Origin: Aureimonas altamirensis
GTDB taxonomy: Bacteria; Pseudomonadota; Alphaproteobacteria; Rhizobiales; Rhizobiaceae
Assembly: GCF_001463885.1 (NCBI RefSeq)
Contig: NZ_BBWQ01000001.1
Coordinates: 1-64,000, forward strand
DNA: 64,000 bases
Reading direction: 5' to 3'
Part shown: positions 27,631 through 36,339 of the stretch, piece by piece
Numbering within the stretch: position 1 is the stretch's first letter
How the letters are laid out: each line of letters opens with the position of its first letter
Position numbers and translations under genes: made by a program
The notes under the pieces: model-generated
What the model saw: only the letters and a program-made list of their open reading frames with translations
Databases searched by the model: none
Told to the model about the DNA's origin: nothing

Positions 27631-30600
27631 ATGAAAAACGCGAAGAAGGAAAATAAAGAAACGGCCCCGCTGGATTCAGCAAAAGCTGAAACGCGAGCCG
27701 GCGGAGCAGCGACGGCTTCAGGCATGAATTTTCAGGCCGCCGTCACTGCCGTTGCGGTCATCCACCTGGCCCGTGGCACGCCGGTTGGCTGGCTGGATGG
27801 ATTGGCGAACGATGTTCCTGTTGCGGTTCTGGCTGAGACGGCTGGCGCAGGTGACGATATCCAGATCGAATGCATCGGCGGCGAGATCGTAGAGGCACAG
27901 ATTAAGCGGGGATTGTCAGTTGGCAGCCGATTGTGGGAGCCGCTCATTGCGCTCTCACGGGCAATATCCGCCAATGAAATCAGCTTCGGCGTGCTGGTCG
28001 TCTGCCCGGTAAGCAGTCAGACCGTAGGGACCCAACTCGCGCAGGATATTGTCAGGCTGGGCTCCGGCGCCAGCGACCGTCTTTCACAGACGGGAGCCAA
28101 ATTTGTTGCCAAGCTTAGAGAGAACAGCCTCGACGCTCAGACGGTATGCAAGCGGCTTCGTATCGTCCGAATGCATTGCCTGAGAAACGACGACGCTTCC
28201 GTCAAAGCCGCGCAGGCGGAACTCGCTCATATCTGCGCCCGCAAAGACCAGGTTCAACAATCATGGGATCGATTGTACCGGGACGCTCATTCCCTGATTG
28301 AAATGAGAGGCCGGAGAACCGCAGTATCAGTGTTGCAGGTTCTGCGATCAGCGGCAATCGAGGTTGCAAGCCCGTCAAAAGCAGGTCCGGTCACAGAAAT
28401 CGAGGCATTAACGAAGTGGCTTCTTTCGACGACGGGTGAATTCTTCGTGGTCGGCTCCGATACCTCGCTTTCGCTCGACACAGACTGGATAAAAGTCAGC
28501 GTACAGGTTTCTGACAAAGAGGTTGCGAGTGATCGGGATTTGGCCAAGGCTCTCGAAGAGTACCATGCTTGGTATGAAAAGGACCCACCCGGAAACAGAC
28601 GGTCACTGATCGAGCCAGATACGCTGGGATTATTCTATCCTCATTGCGTGATCGTTGGCGGGCCCGGCATGGGCAAGAGTCTCTTGCTGAAGCGCCTCGC
28701 ACGCGAATACGCAAAGAGATCTCACCCCGTTTTGAGGATCAGTCTTCCGGCTTTGTATGCTCGTATGAAGCACCATGGCAGTGGATTCGAGGAGGGCCTG
28801 TTCTCTCTGGGGCTCGACAATTCCGGACTGTCGGTGGCGGGCTTGGAACGCAGAGGACAGAACTGGGTCCTGATATGCGATAGCCTCGATGAATGCGGCC
28901 ATGACCAGGAGATCGTGACCGACGGGCTGCTCAAATTTGCGGCCAGCAATCCTGGATGCAAGATAGTCGTAGCGACCCGTCCAGTCGGCTATCGCCGGTC
29001 ATTGCTGGGCAAATGGCGACACTACGAGCTGCTCCCGCTTGAAACGAATTTTGTGCCTGAGCACCTAGCTACTTTGATTTCTGGCCTGTTTAGCGGCGAT
29101 AAGCAAAAGGCCGATCCTGCCATCAAGTTCGCGCGCAGCCAGATTGAAAACAATGATACGGCCAAACTAGTCGCCAGGAGTCCTCTGCTCCTGAGCATGA
29201 TTGCGACTCTCGCTGCAAACGGCACATCGATCGGCACAACAAAATCGCGCCTCTATCAAAGTTTCTTTGAACTGATCGACACGGCCTCGGCTCGAAAGCC
29301 GGCCAACGCCACCGTCACACGTCCCGTGCTCGATAGATTTCTCCAAGCCGCCGCCTGGACGATCCTGACGGAGACGCTGCCGTCCAGTTCCGCGGTGATT
29401 GATGCGGCGGCGGCCGTGCTGATGTCGGAATTGCAATGCTCGTCATTGAAAGCGAAGTCGACCGCAGCGGATTGCCTAACCTATTGGCAACAGGTCGGCC
29501 TGCTTGAACTGGTATCGCACGCCAGCGCCGAGACCATCACGTTCATTCACAGGTCATTTGCCGAGTTTGCGGCGGCCGGTTTTTTAGGCACCCTCCCCAA
29601 AGCGGAATGTACGAGGGAAATCGGGTGCAAGATCGATCAGCCGCCATGGCAAGAGGTTTTGAACTTCGCCGCCTCCGGCGGGCTAGTAAACGAGATCATT
29701 GATGCATGCGATCTCGCGAACATAGAGTCGCTAAAACGGGCGCTCTCGCTTGCAGCGGATTCGGATGCAGAAGTTTCGCATAGCCGACTAAAGCTTCTGG
29801 TCGATCGTGGATTTGATCACGTCAAGGGAGAACGGCGAGACCAGGCGCACGCGGTCGGGTCGCTGTTGGAACGAACAAGCAGACGGTATCCGGAGGCAGT
29901 ACGGGACACGGCAAGCTCCTTTATCAACGCAAGCCGGCCCTGGACGCGTTTGGTGGCATGGGCGTGTCTTGTCAATTGCGGAAGCGATGCCATCGACTTT
30001 AACGCCCTGACCGATGCCTTGCTTCAGTTGCCGAAATCGGTGGAACTGCAATCGTGGAATTCGCTCGGCGGATTCAGGCTGGTAAAGGACGACGGTCATG
30101 AATTGCTTGCGTCGTTGATCCTGGCAGGTTGCCGTATCGTTCTGGAGCGCTGCTCCCCGGAGGAAAGCGATCGGATCGTACCTGAAATTCTATCGGCCAA
30201 GGATCTCCACACGCTTGGCTTTTACCAGCGGATCGAGCCTCTCTTACGGGAGTTCGGGAAAGATTACGATATCGGAGGAAGCCGCTCAGCGTTCTCGCAA
30301 GGGCTGGGTTGGAACACCGAGGGATACAATGAGGCGTGGGACGCCTTTTTCCACCATCTGTTCATGATTATCGGTGAAGCCGGCAAGGCGACGGACGTGA
30401 CGCCTGTGAGGGATTTAGAGGATCTTCCTTATGTCAGCGCATTCTTGCAGATGACATCGTTTTGGGAGTTGCCCGCGAGCAATGTTTGGGCTTGGGCTCG
30501 GGAATTCGACCGAGATGCTGTCAGGGAGGTCGTTGCCGGAGCTTTGAAATGCAGCGGCGTGCCTGAAGACTTGATCGCACGCGATGCCAGCCGGTTTACG

Positions 30601-31686
30601 GCGGCGCAGCCATTGGCTGAGAGAGGTACTGGTAGAATAACCGCCTTCGGTCATCTACCGACTGTCGATGTTTGGGAGATCGACTACACGAAGGTGGATG
30701 CGGCTATCCTTGACCTTAGAAAACTGGAAGCCGCGCTGTACCATCGTTGCGAGTGGACCATTCAGGTCGCGGTGAACCTGTTGATCCGGAAAGCTGACAG
30801 TGCGGCGCGCCGGGGTATTGTCGAGAGAGTTCTAAAGAACGGCAGGGGGATTACGCTGTGGGCGGCAGCAGCCATTGCAGAAAGTTTGGAAGTCGGGAGC
30901 CGCGTTGAAATTCTAGGCGAGCGCTTGCGCCAACCGTTGTGTAGCGGATGCGAATACGTGATGTCGGCGCTAGAAGACGACCTCGCTGCCGGCAACGAGG
31001 CATACGACCTCCTCCGTCATTGTTTGATGGCTGATGATGTGTCCGTGGCTGTTGAGGCTGCGAAAGCCGCATTGCGATTGTCGGATACGGCAGGTGACGA
31101 CCTCATGGCTGTTCTGTCGTCTGCTTATGAATTCTGGCTTGAACACGAGGAGCCTTATCCAAAGGGTGGCGGCACTGTTCCTCGCAGCCCAAGGCCAACC
31201 TTGCTCCAGGCTATACAAAAGACAGAGCCGGTTTCAGACAGTAAGCTATTCGAACTTATCGCAGATGATCGCTCCGACGTTCGCGACCTTGCTGAAAAAT
31301 GGCTCATCGGCCGCATGGCCATAGCGGATGAAGTTCGCACTGACTTTCTGGGTGGTCTTGAGCGCGCTGGTGTAAAGCCAAGATTTCTTACCGCTGCGCT
31401 TCGCGAGAATGTCCCTTTCTCCGGCGCGCAATTGACCCGTATTCGCAGCTTGCTGAACGATCCCAATGCTGAAATGCGGTATGCCGCAATGGGCGTTCTT
31501 CTCGAAACCTATCTCGCGACAGAAGACATAATAGCCCACGCGTCAGCGCTGGTGAGTGATAGCGAACAGGATATCCGGGATCGGGCTCATCGCATCAGGC
31601 ATAAACATTCCAAGGCTGCAGCCGAGGGAACAACGGCAAGACCACGACCACCTATTGCCGCGCGGACTACGTTCGACGAAGCATAG
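27631..31686 (+). CDS. Nuclease-NACHT-HEAT protein (STAND NTPase)
   Basis: The 1,351-aa protein has three parts. Residues 30-130 look like a Cap4/DUF4297 or Mrr-type nuclease: SGMNFQAAVTAVAVIHLA, then Asp75-Asp76 and the Q-x-K motif in VEAQIKRG (Gln90, Lys92). Residues about 335-640 are a NACHT NTPase: Walker A GGPGMGKS (343-350), Walker B ICDSLDEC (Asp417 to Glu421), VVATRPVGYRR sensor, and SPLLLSMIATLA. The remaining half is helical with HEAT-like units, clearest at the C-terminus (DVRDLAEKWLIGRM; MRYAAMGVLLETYL). This matches Avs/bNACHT-type immune receptors in plan. Codon and base composition look less GC-rich than neighbouring core genes. Confidence 0.87.
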   Translation: MKNAKKENKETAPLDSAKAETRAGGAATASGMNFQAAVTAVAVIHLARGTPVGWLDGLANDVPVAVLAETAGAGDDIQIECIGGEIVEAQIKRGLSVGSRLWEPLIALSRAISANEISFGVLVVCPVSSQTVGTQLAQDIVRLGSGASDRLSQTGAKFVAKLRENSLDAQTVCKRLRIVRMHCLRNDDASVKAAQAELAHICARKDQVQQSWDRLYRDAHSLIEMRGRRTAVSVLQVLRSAAIEVASPSKAGPVTEIEALTKWLLSTTGEFFVVGSDTSLSLDTDWIKVSVQVSDKEVASDRDLAKALEEYHAWYEKDPPGNRRSLIEPDTLGLFYPHCVIVGGPGMGKSLLLKRLAREYAKRSHPVLRISLPALYARMKHHGSGFEEGLFSLGLDNSGLSVAGLERRGQNWVLICDSLDECGHDQEIVTDGLLKFAASNPGCKIVVATRPVGYRRSLLGKWRHYELLPLETNFVPEHLATLISGLFSGDKQKADPAIKFARSQIENNDTAKLVARSPLLLSMIATLAANGTSIGTTKSRLYQSFFELIDTASARKPANATVTRPVLDRFLQAAAWTILTETLPSSSAVIDAAAAVLMSELQCSSLKAKSTAADCLTYWQQVGLLELVSHASAETITFIHRSFAEFAAAGFLGTLPKAECTREIGCKIDQPPWQEVLNFAASGGLVNEIIDACDLANIESLKRALSLAADSDAEVSHSRLKLLVDRGFDHVKGERRDQAHAVGSLLERTSRRYPEAVRDTASSFINASRPWTRLVAWACLVNCGSDAIDFNALTDALLQLPKSVELQSWNSLGGFRLVKDDGHELLASLILAGCRIVLERCSPEESDRIVPEILSAKDLHTLGFYQRIEPLLREFGKDYDIGGSRSAFSQGLGWNTEGYNEAWDAFFHHLFMIIGEAGKATDVTPVRDLEDLPYVSAFLQMTSFWELPASNVWAWAREFDRDAVREVVAGALKCSGVPEDLIARDASRFTAAQPLAERGTGRITAFGHLPTVDVWEIDYTKVDAAILDLRKLEAALYHRCEWTIQVAVNLLIRKADSAARRGIVERVLKNGRGITLWAAAAIAESLEVGSRVEILGERLRQPLCSGCEYVMSALEDDLAAGNEAYDLLRHCLMADDVSVAVEAAKAALRLSDTAGDDLMAVLSSAYEFWLEHEEPYPKGGGTVPRSPRPTLLQAIQKTEPVSDSKLFELIADDRSDVRDLAEKWLIGRMAIADEVRTDFLGGLERAGVKPRFLTAALRENVPFSGAQLTRIRSLLNDPNAEMRYAAMGVLLETYLATEDIIAHASALVSDSEQDIRDRAHRIRHKHSKAAAEGTTARPRPPIAARTTFDEA

Positions 31687-31687
31687 T

Positions 31688-33493
31688 ATGCCGACATGCC
31701 CTCCAATTCAGCCGACTGTCGTCATTGCCGACGATCCATTTCTGGCCGCTCGGCTGTCATGCGCCCTGTCGCGAAGTAAGACCTACCTTACTGTCCTCGA
31801 TGGACCGCGCATGACCCGACCAGATCATGCATCTGAAGTGACGCGACGAAACAATGCTATTGCCCGTGTTCAACCCGATCGTACGCTCCTTGCTGGCCTG
31901 CCCAACGAGGGCCGTAAGTCAATGATGGCCGCGCTACCCCGCGATCATACAGAAGTCGTGGTCGATGAAGATGTTGCAGCTTTGATCGTCGACCGCAAAA
32001 TCCGCGACAACGCCCCCCTGCAGTGGGGCAAGGAGGCGATCGGTCTAGGACTGCTTCGGGCTCTTTACGAGCGCCGCATAATCGAATTTGGCGACCATCC
32101 CTCACCGACTAATTCCGTCAAACCCCACTCAGATCATCTCGTTATCTGCGAAGTGAGCGAACCGCTCTCCGAAGTGATTGCCGCGAACTATGCCTACTCG
32201 ATGGGGGCTGGCCTGCACCTCATCAGTGAAACAGACGAAGCAGAATGCAAAGATCTTCTGGAGTCCTACTATGGTATCTACGAGCCGGGCGTCGATCAGG
32301 AGGCCGTGCGCAGCCGCCTGCAAGAACGGCTGCGCGGGCTTTGCGGCAAGTTCGATCTGCCAGTCCGTGGTTCGCTAACCTTTATCACTAGGTGGCTTCC
32401 TTTTGGGGTCGCGTTCCCCGAACTGCCTTCGACCCATCTCTTTGTATATCCCGATCTCGGTATCTCCATTGTTAACGGTTTTGCAGCGGAGCAACGAGGC
32501 ACGCGCGGCACAAACGTGGCTGTCCTAGTCGACCCAGGAAAGGTACGAGCCCCCGAGATGGAAGCCGCAGCCAAAGTCTTACCTCCGCGCGGGATATTCG
32601 TACGCGGCTACAGCGGCAACGGTGCCACCGTCCGCAACGTCACCGAGATGGTCGATCACTTTCCTTATGATCTCCTGATCTTTGCAACCCATTGTGGCGA
32701 CGCCGACGGTTGGCGCTGGACCTACCAGTACAAAGACAGCGAAGGCATCGACCGGACTCTCGTTGTCGAGATCGCCATCGGCGTCGCAAGTACCAACGAT
32801 CCCGAGATGCTGCAGGTAATGCAGTACGTGCGGTTTGTTTCGCTTGATGGTGTCGACTGGAACGACCCGATCGCCAAGAAGGACCTCTATGTCGGCACTG
32901 CAATTATAGATTATACGAACCGAGAACGCGATGATCCTAATTGGGAACCTGTCCACAGAGAGGAGATTCCGCGCGTCATCGGGTCGGCTGCTATGGCGAT
33001 GGCGGATAACAATTACATCGCTATGCCGCGTTCACTCGCTTGCGAGGGTAGCCCCATAATTGTCAATAATGCATGCGTTTCTTGGCACGAACTCGCCGGA
33101 CGCTTCATGTTCACCAATGCGCGCGCGTATATCGGTACGCTTATGCCTGTCGCTGATCTTGAGGCCGAGGCGATTGTCGTGCGGTTACTCGACAAGCATT
33201 TCGGCAAACCCTTATGTCATGCTGTTTGGTCGGCACAGAACGCGACCTACGGTACAAAAAGTAACCGCCGTCCCTATGTCGTCACGGGCGTCTATCCGCA
33301 GGGATTAAGGACAACTCTCGAGGATGCTCCTCGCCGCATCCTTGATAGGCTCATCGACGCAGCAAGGCATTGGCAGCGTAGCTTGGATCGGGTGCGGGGC
33401 GACGAGCGCCTGGAAAGGGACATTCGCGCGATCCTTGCCTATCATGAACGTGAGATACAGGCGTTCCGCAAGCGTTGGGTCCGGGCAGACTAA
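31688..33493 (+). CDS. CHAT/caspase-like protease of the defence cluster
   Basis: The 601-aa protein has a C-terminal caspase-like region (about 290-545). The putative dyad is His335 in DLLIFATHCGDADG and Cys463 in PIIVNNACVSWHELAG, each after a hydrophobic strand as in CHAT peptidases; the following ARAYIGTLMPVADLEA is the typical CHAT strand-loop. The N-terminal half (1-280) is of unknown fold and may be the sensor or substrate-binding part. It starts 1 base after the NACHT stop, so translation is coupled. The likely role is proteolytic activation of a partner, possibly another product of this cluster; that is inference. Confidence 0.8.
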   Translation: MPTCPPIQPTVVIADDPFLAARLSCALSRSKTYLTVLDGPRMTRPDHASEVTRRNNAIARVQPDRTLLAGLPNEGRKSMMAALPRDHTEVVVDEDVAALIVDRKIRDNAPLQWGKEAIGLGLLRALYERRIIEFGDHPSPTNSVKPHSDHLVICEVSEPLSEVIAANYAYSMGAGLHLISETDEAECKDLLESYYGIYEPGVDQEAVRSRLQERLRGLCGKFDLPVRGSLTFITRWLPFGVAFPELPSTHLFVYPDLGISIVNGFAAEQRGTRGTNVAVLVDPGKVRAPEMEAAAKVLPPRGIFVRGYSGNGATVRNVTEMVDHFPYDLLIFATHCGDADGWRWTYQYKDSEGIDRTLVVEIAIGVASTNDPEMLQVMQYVRFVSLDGVDWNDPIAKKDLYVGTAIIDYTNRERDDPNWEPVHREEIPRVIGSAAMAMADNNYIAMPRSLACEGSPIIVNNACVSWHELAGRFMFTNARAYIGTLMPVADLEAEAIVVRLLDKHFGKPLCHAVWSAQNATYGTKSNRRPYVVTGVYPQGLRTTLEDAPRRILDRLIDAARHWQRSLDRVRGDERLERDIRAILAYHEREIQAFRKRWVRAD

Positions 33494-33786
33494 GACGCGC
33501 CCAAGCTGTATGAACAAGCAGCGGCTTTTAGGCAATTGTGATGAACATTGTAGCCACCATTTTTTGAGTCGGCACCAGAACGACAGCTATCTGCACGACT
33601 GCCGTCAAGACCTGACAGTCCGGTTACGGCCCCAACACGGTCGGCGGCGAGTAAAGTAGTCCGCAGCCTTGGGGACAGTGGGCGACTTTGGCGTGAAAAC
33701 GGCGGTGATCGGCGGCTTGATATCTCACCCGGTGGTATGCGGTGATCGGCGGCAATATCGCACTATAGAGGGCAATCGGCGGTGTT
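33494..33786. repeat. Spacer with 15-bp direct repeats next to tRNA-Ser
   Basis: This 293-base stretch has no credible gene. It contains two exact copies of GCGGTGATCGGCGGC at 33702-33716 and 33739-33753 (37-bp period) and a degenerate third, AATCGGCGGTG, near 33773. Such spaced repeats resemble the multiple terminal repeats of some insertion sequences, but no transposase is here. The stretch separates the CHAT gene from the tRNA and probably marks one side of the island. Confidence 0.5.
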
Positions 33787-33876
33787 TGGCGGAGGGAGGG
33801 GGATTCGAACCCCCGATACGGTCTCCCGTATACACACTTTCCAGGCGTGCGCCTTCAACCACTCGGCCACCCCTCC
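33787..33876 (-). tRNA. tRNA-Ser (anticodon GGA)
   Basis: Read on the minus strand, the 90-base gene begins GGAGGGGTGGCCGAGTGG and ends with an encoded CCA at 33789-33787. The 7-bp acceptor stem closes with one G-T pair, the T-loop is GGTTCGAATCC, the anticodon loop is CTGGAAA with anticodon GGA, and a long variable arm (TACGGGAGACCGTA) marks a serine tRNA. It decodes UCC/UCU. It borders the accessory island, a common integration position, but I found no second copy of its 3' end in the window. Confidence 0.96.
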
Positions 33877-34136
33877 GTCGGTTCGCGTCGGCACCGCCTC
33901 CGAAGAGGCGGGCGTGCCATCCAGCCTGTAAAGGGAAGATGCATCCGAACCGGTCGGCGCGGACTATAGCCAGAACCGCTTCGCGTTCAAGTCTCCGCGA
34001 AGCGCTGCGCGAACTTTCTTTTGGCGCACGCCGCCGCAACCGGGTAATCTCGCCGTAACCATCGCTACGATAGGTTGTGCCGGCCGCGGGCGTCGCCCGG
34101 CGGGCTCGAAAAACAGGCGGGAACAGGCCTCTACTC

Positions 34137-34457
34137 ATGATCCGCTTCGCGCTTCGATTCGTCGCCTTCTTCGTTCTGGCCGCAGCCTGTGTGCTGGGCG
34201 TCGGCGATGTCGCGCGATCCCTTGCCGCATCGGACTTGCGGTTGATGGAGCTTGCCGAAGCGGCCAGGCTGGCCGCGCCGCACATGCCTGTCGGCCTGCC
34301 GGCCCCCAGCGGAACCGGCGCCGACATCCTCGCATGGTTGTGGGCGCAGACCGCGCATCTGCCGGCTGCGCCGACGCTGGCCGTGCTGGCGCTGTTCCTG
34401 TTCGGAGCCACCGCCCGCCCGTCCGCCATCCGCCGGCGAGCGGCCCTGCGGCACTGA
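34137..34457 (+). CDS. Small hypothetical membrane protein (106 aa)
   Basis: The protein has two hydrophobic segments, FALRFVAFFVLAAACVLGV near the N-terminus and APTLAVLALFLFGATA near the C-terminus, joined by an Ala/Pro-rich loop of about 50 residues, and an Arg-rich tail (RRRAALRH). That suggests a two-pass inner-membrane protein with the loop in the periplasm. I do not recognise the family with certainty. It precedes msrA by about 70 bases in the same direction and may share its promoter. Confidence 0.65.
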   Translation: MIRFALRFVAFFVLAAACVLGVGDVARSLAASDLRLMELAEAARLAAPHMPVGLPAPSGTGADILAWLWAQTAHLPAAPTLAVLALFLFGATARPSAIRRRAALRH

Positions 34458-34526
34458 CGGCCTTGCCGGCCGGCCCGGCGCATCCCACATTGGGGCCCTC
34501 ACCAAACGAAAAGAAGCGAGGGTCGC

Positions 34527-35198
34527 ATGTCCATTCTCGACCGTCTCCTGCGCAAGTCCGAAATGCCCGAAAAGGGCGCGGCGCTGCCAGGCCGCGACAC
34601 GCCGGCCGCCACCGCGGAGAAGCACTACGTCACCGGCGAAAGCCTCAAGGGCTCCTGGCCGCAGGGGGCGCGGACCGCCTTGTTCGGGCTTGGGTGCTTC
34701 TGGGGCGCGGAGCGCCGCTTCTGGCAGGCGGATGGCGTCCTCGGCACGGCCGTCGGCTATGCCGGCGGATACACGCCCAACCCGACCTATGAGGAAGTGT
34801 GCAGCGGGCGTACCGGCCACAACGAAGTCGTTCTCGTGACCTACGATCCAGCCAGGATCAGCTTCGAGCAACTGCTGAAGCTGTTCTTCGAGAGCCACAA
34901 CCCCACGCAGGGGATGCGGCAGGGCAATGATGTGGGCACGCAATACCGCTCCGGCATCTATGTGGACGGGCCGGAACAGCGGCAGGCCGCCGAACGTGCC
35001 CTTGCCGCCTACCAGACGGCGCTGACCCATGCCGGCGTCACGGCGAAGATCACGACCGAGATCGTCGATGCGCCTGAGTTCTTCTACGCCGAGGCGTACC
35101 ACCAGCAATATCTGGCGAAGAACCCGAACGGATATTGCGGCCTGGGCGGCACGGGCGTCTCGTGCCCGATCGGCCTTGGAGCGGTTGCCGCAGAGTAA
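34527..35198 (+). CDS. msrA: Peptide methionine (S)-S-oxide reductase
   Basis: The 223-aa protein carries the MsrA active site GCFWG with nucleophile Cys57, followed by the family blocks [35 protein letters not shown] and [14 protein letters not shown]-terminal cysteines in [15 protein letters not shown] are candidates for the resolving residues. It repairs oxidised methionine using thioredoxin in the cytoplasm. The roughly 45-residue N-terminal extension is somewhat longer than in the shortest MsrA forms but usual for the longer class. An AACGAAAAGAAGCGAGGG stretch provides the ribosome site. Confidence 0.97.
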   Translation: MSILDRLLRKSEMPEKGAALPGRDTPAATAEKHYVTGESLKGSWPQGARTALFGLGCFWGAERRFWQADGVLGTAVGYAGGYTPNPTYEEVCSGRTGHNEVVLVTYDPARISFEQLLKLFFESHNPTQGMRQGNDVGTQYRSGIYVDGPEQRQAAERALAAYQTALTHAGVTAKITTEIVDAPEFFYAEAYHQQYLAKNPNGYCGLGGTGVSCPIGLGAVAAE

Positions 35199-35208
35199 CG
35201 ACTTGCGA

Positions 35209-35409
35209 TCAATAATGCGGCGGCCGGGTGATCTCCGGCCGCGGCGTCGCAACGTCTTCCAGCGCCAGAAACCGCTCGGCCAGCTCCTTCAACGCCTTTT
35301 CATGCCGTTCGATCTGCGTGAAGGCGCGTGCCAGCTCTCCCGACAGTTCCTCCACCATGCGGGCCTGATGGGCGAGAGCCATTTCCAGTTCGGCAATCCT
35401 GTCCGTCAT
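35209..35409 (-). CDS. slyX: SlyX family protein
   Basis: The 66-aa protein is a single amphipathic coiled coil (MTDRIAELEMALAHQARMVE, then LSGELARAFTQIERHE) with a short Pro-rich tail ending RPPHY. Coiled coil plus the terminal PPHY is the SlyX pattern. The family is small, widespread in proteobacteria and of unknown function. Its ATG overlaps the thioesterase stop by 4 bases, so it is the second gene of a two-gene unit. Confidence 0.9.
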   Translation of the reverse strand: MTDRIAELEMALAHQARMVEELSGELARAFTQIERHEKALKELAERFLALEDVATPRPEITRPPHY

Positions 35410-35846
35410 CGAACATATGTCTCCAGAAGTGTGCGAAGCTCCGGGCTCAGCGGAGCCGGTCGGCGCGCCTGCGGGTCTATGTGCACGTGCACGAAGAGCC
35501 CCTCCGCCACGGCTTCCTCGCCATTCTGCCTGAATACGCCAAGCTCGTAGCGCACCGACGAGGTTCCAAGCTTGCCGATGCGGATGCCGAGCGTGAGGAT
35601 GTCCGGATAGGCCGCCTCGGCGAGATAGCGGCATCCCGTTTCCACCACGAAGAACATGGGGAAGGGGCCATCCACGCGCGGCGCGATTTCCATGAGGAAG
35701 CGCGTAACCGCGGTGTCGAAATAGGAATAGTAGACGGCGTTGTTGAGATGGCCGTAGCTGTCATTGTCCGACCAGCGGGTGGGCACCTCTATGAAATGGG
35801 CATAGTCGTTCCGGCGCGAGCGGCCGGGCACCTGTGACTGCGACAT
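35406..35846 (-). CDS. Acyl-CoA thioesterase, 4HBT hotdog fold
   Basis: The 146-aa protein has the YbgC/4-hydroxybenzoyl-CoA thioesterase motif TRWSDNDSYGHLNNAVYYSYF at about residues 24-44; Asp in SDND and His in YGHLNN are the usual catalytic and binding positions. A hotdog sheet follows, with RYELGVFRQNGEEAVAEG. It hydrolyses a short or aromatic acyl-CoA in the cytoplasm. An AGGGAG site 6 bases before the start at 35846 fixes the N-terminus; the frame is open for 48 more codons upstream. It is divergent from cdd. Confidence 0.88.
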   Translation of the reverse strand: MSQSQVPGRSRRNDYAHFIEVPTRWSDNDSYGHLNNAVYYSYFDTAVTRFLMEIAPRVDGPFPMFFVVETGCRYLAEAAYPDILTLGIRIGKLGTSSVRYELGVFRQNGEEAVAEGLFVHVHIDPQARRPAPLSPELRTLLETYVR

Positions 35847-35946
35847 CGTGAACTCCCTGTTCGCATGCCTGTATAGAGCAAGCCGCAACGATGCTGTAAG
35901 TCTTCGTGGCGACGGCGCCCCGGCGCCCCAACAGCGAAAGGATGGC

Positions 35947-36339
35947 ATGAGCGCGGATCTCTTCGGCCTGGCCCGGTCTGCAATGCGCAAGGCGCATGCA
36001 CCCTATTCGCGCTTTCCCGTGGGTGCTGCGCTGCGCACGACGGACGGCCGTATCTTTGCCGGCTGCAATGTCGAGGTGGTCAGCTTTCCCGAAGGCTGGT
36101 GCGCCGAAACCAGCGCCATCGCGCATATGGTGATGGATGGCGGCGGCCGGATCGACGAGATCGCCATCGTGGCCGAGCGGCTGCGGGCCTGCACGCCTTG
36201 CGGCGGTTGCCGGCAGCGGATCGCCGAATTCGGCGCGCCGGATACGCGCGTCTATCTTTGCGATCCGGTGGAGGGTGTCGTCGAGACACTCCTTATGGAA
36301 GACCTGTTTCCGCGCGGCTTTTCGGCGGACGCCCTATGA
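35947..36339 (+). CDS. cdd: Cytidine deaminase
   Basis: The 130-aa protein is a homotetrameric-type cytidine deaminase: PYSRFPVGAALRTTDG near residue 19, catalytic and zinc residues Cys52-Ala-Glu54 in WCAETSAI, and Cys85 and Cys88 in TPCGGCRQ. It converts (deoxy)cytidine to (deoxy)uridine. It is the first gene of a salvage operon; its stop overlaps the start of the next gene by 4 bases. A GAAAGGA site precedes the ATG. Confidence 0.96.
   Translation: MSADLFGLARSAMRKAHAPYSRFPVGAALRTTDGRIFAGCNVEVVSFPEGWCAETSAIAHMVMDGGGRIDEIAIVAERLRACTPCGGCRQRIAEFGAPDTRVYLCDPVEGVVETLLMEDLFPRGFSADAL

Noticed and set aside
33787-33810. Search for a duplicated tRNA-Ser 3' end as att site on the far side of the island
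   Set aside because: No second copy of the T-arm/acceptor sequence was found by eye between 19,600 and 23,040, so tRNA integration is not claimed.
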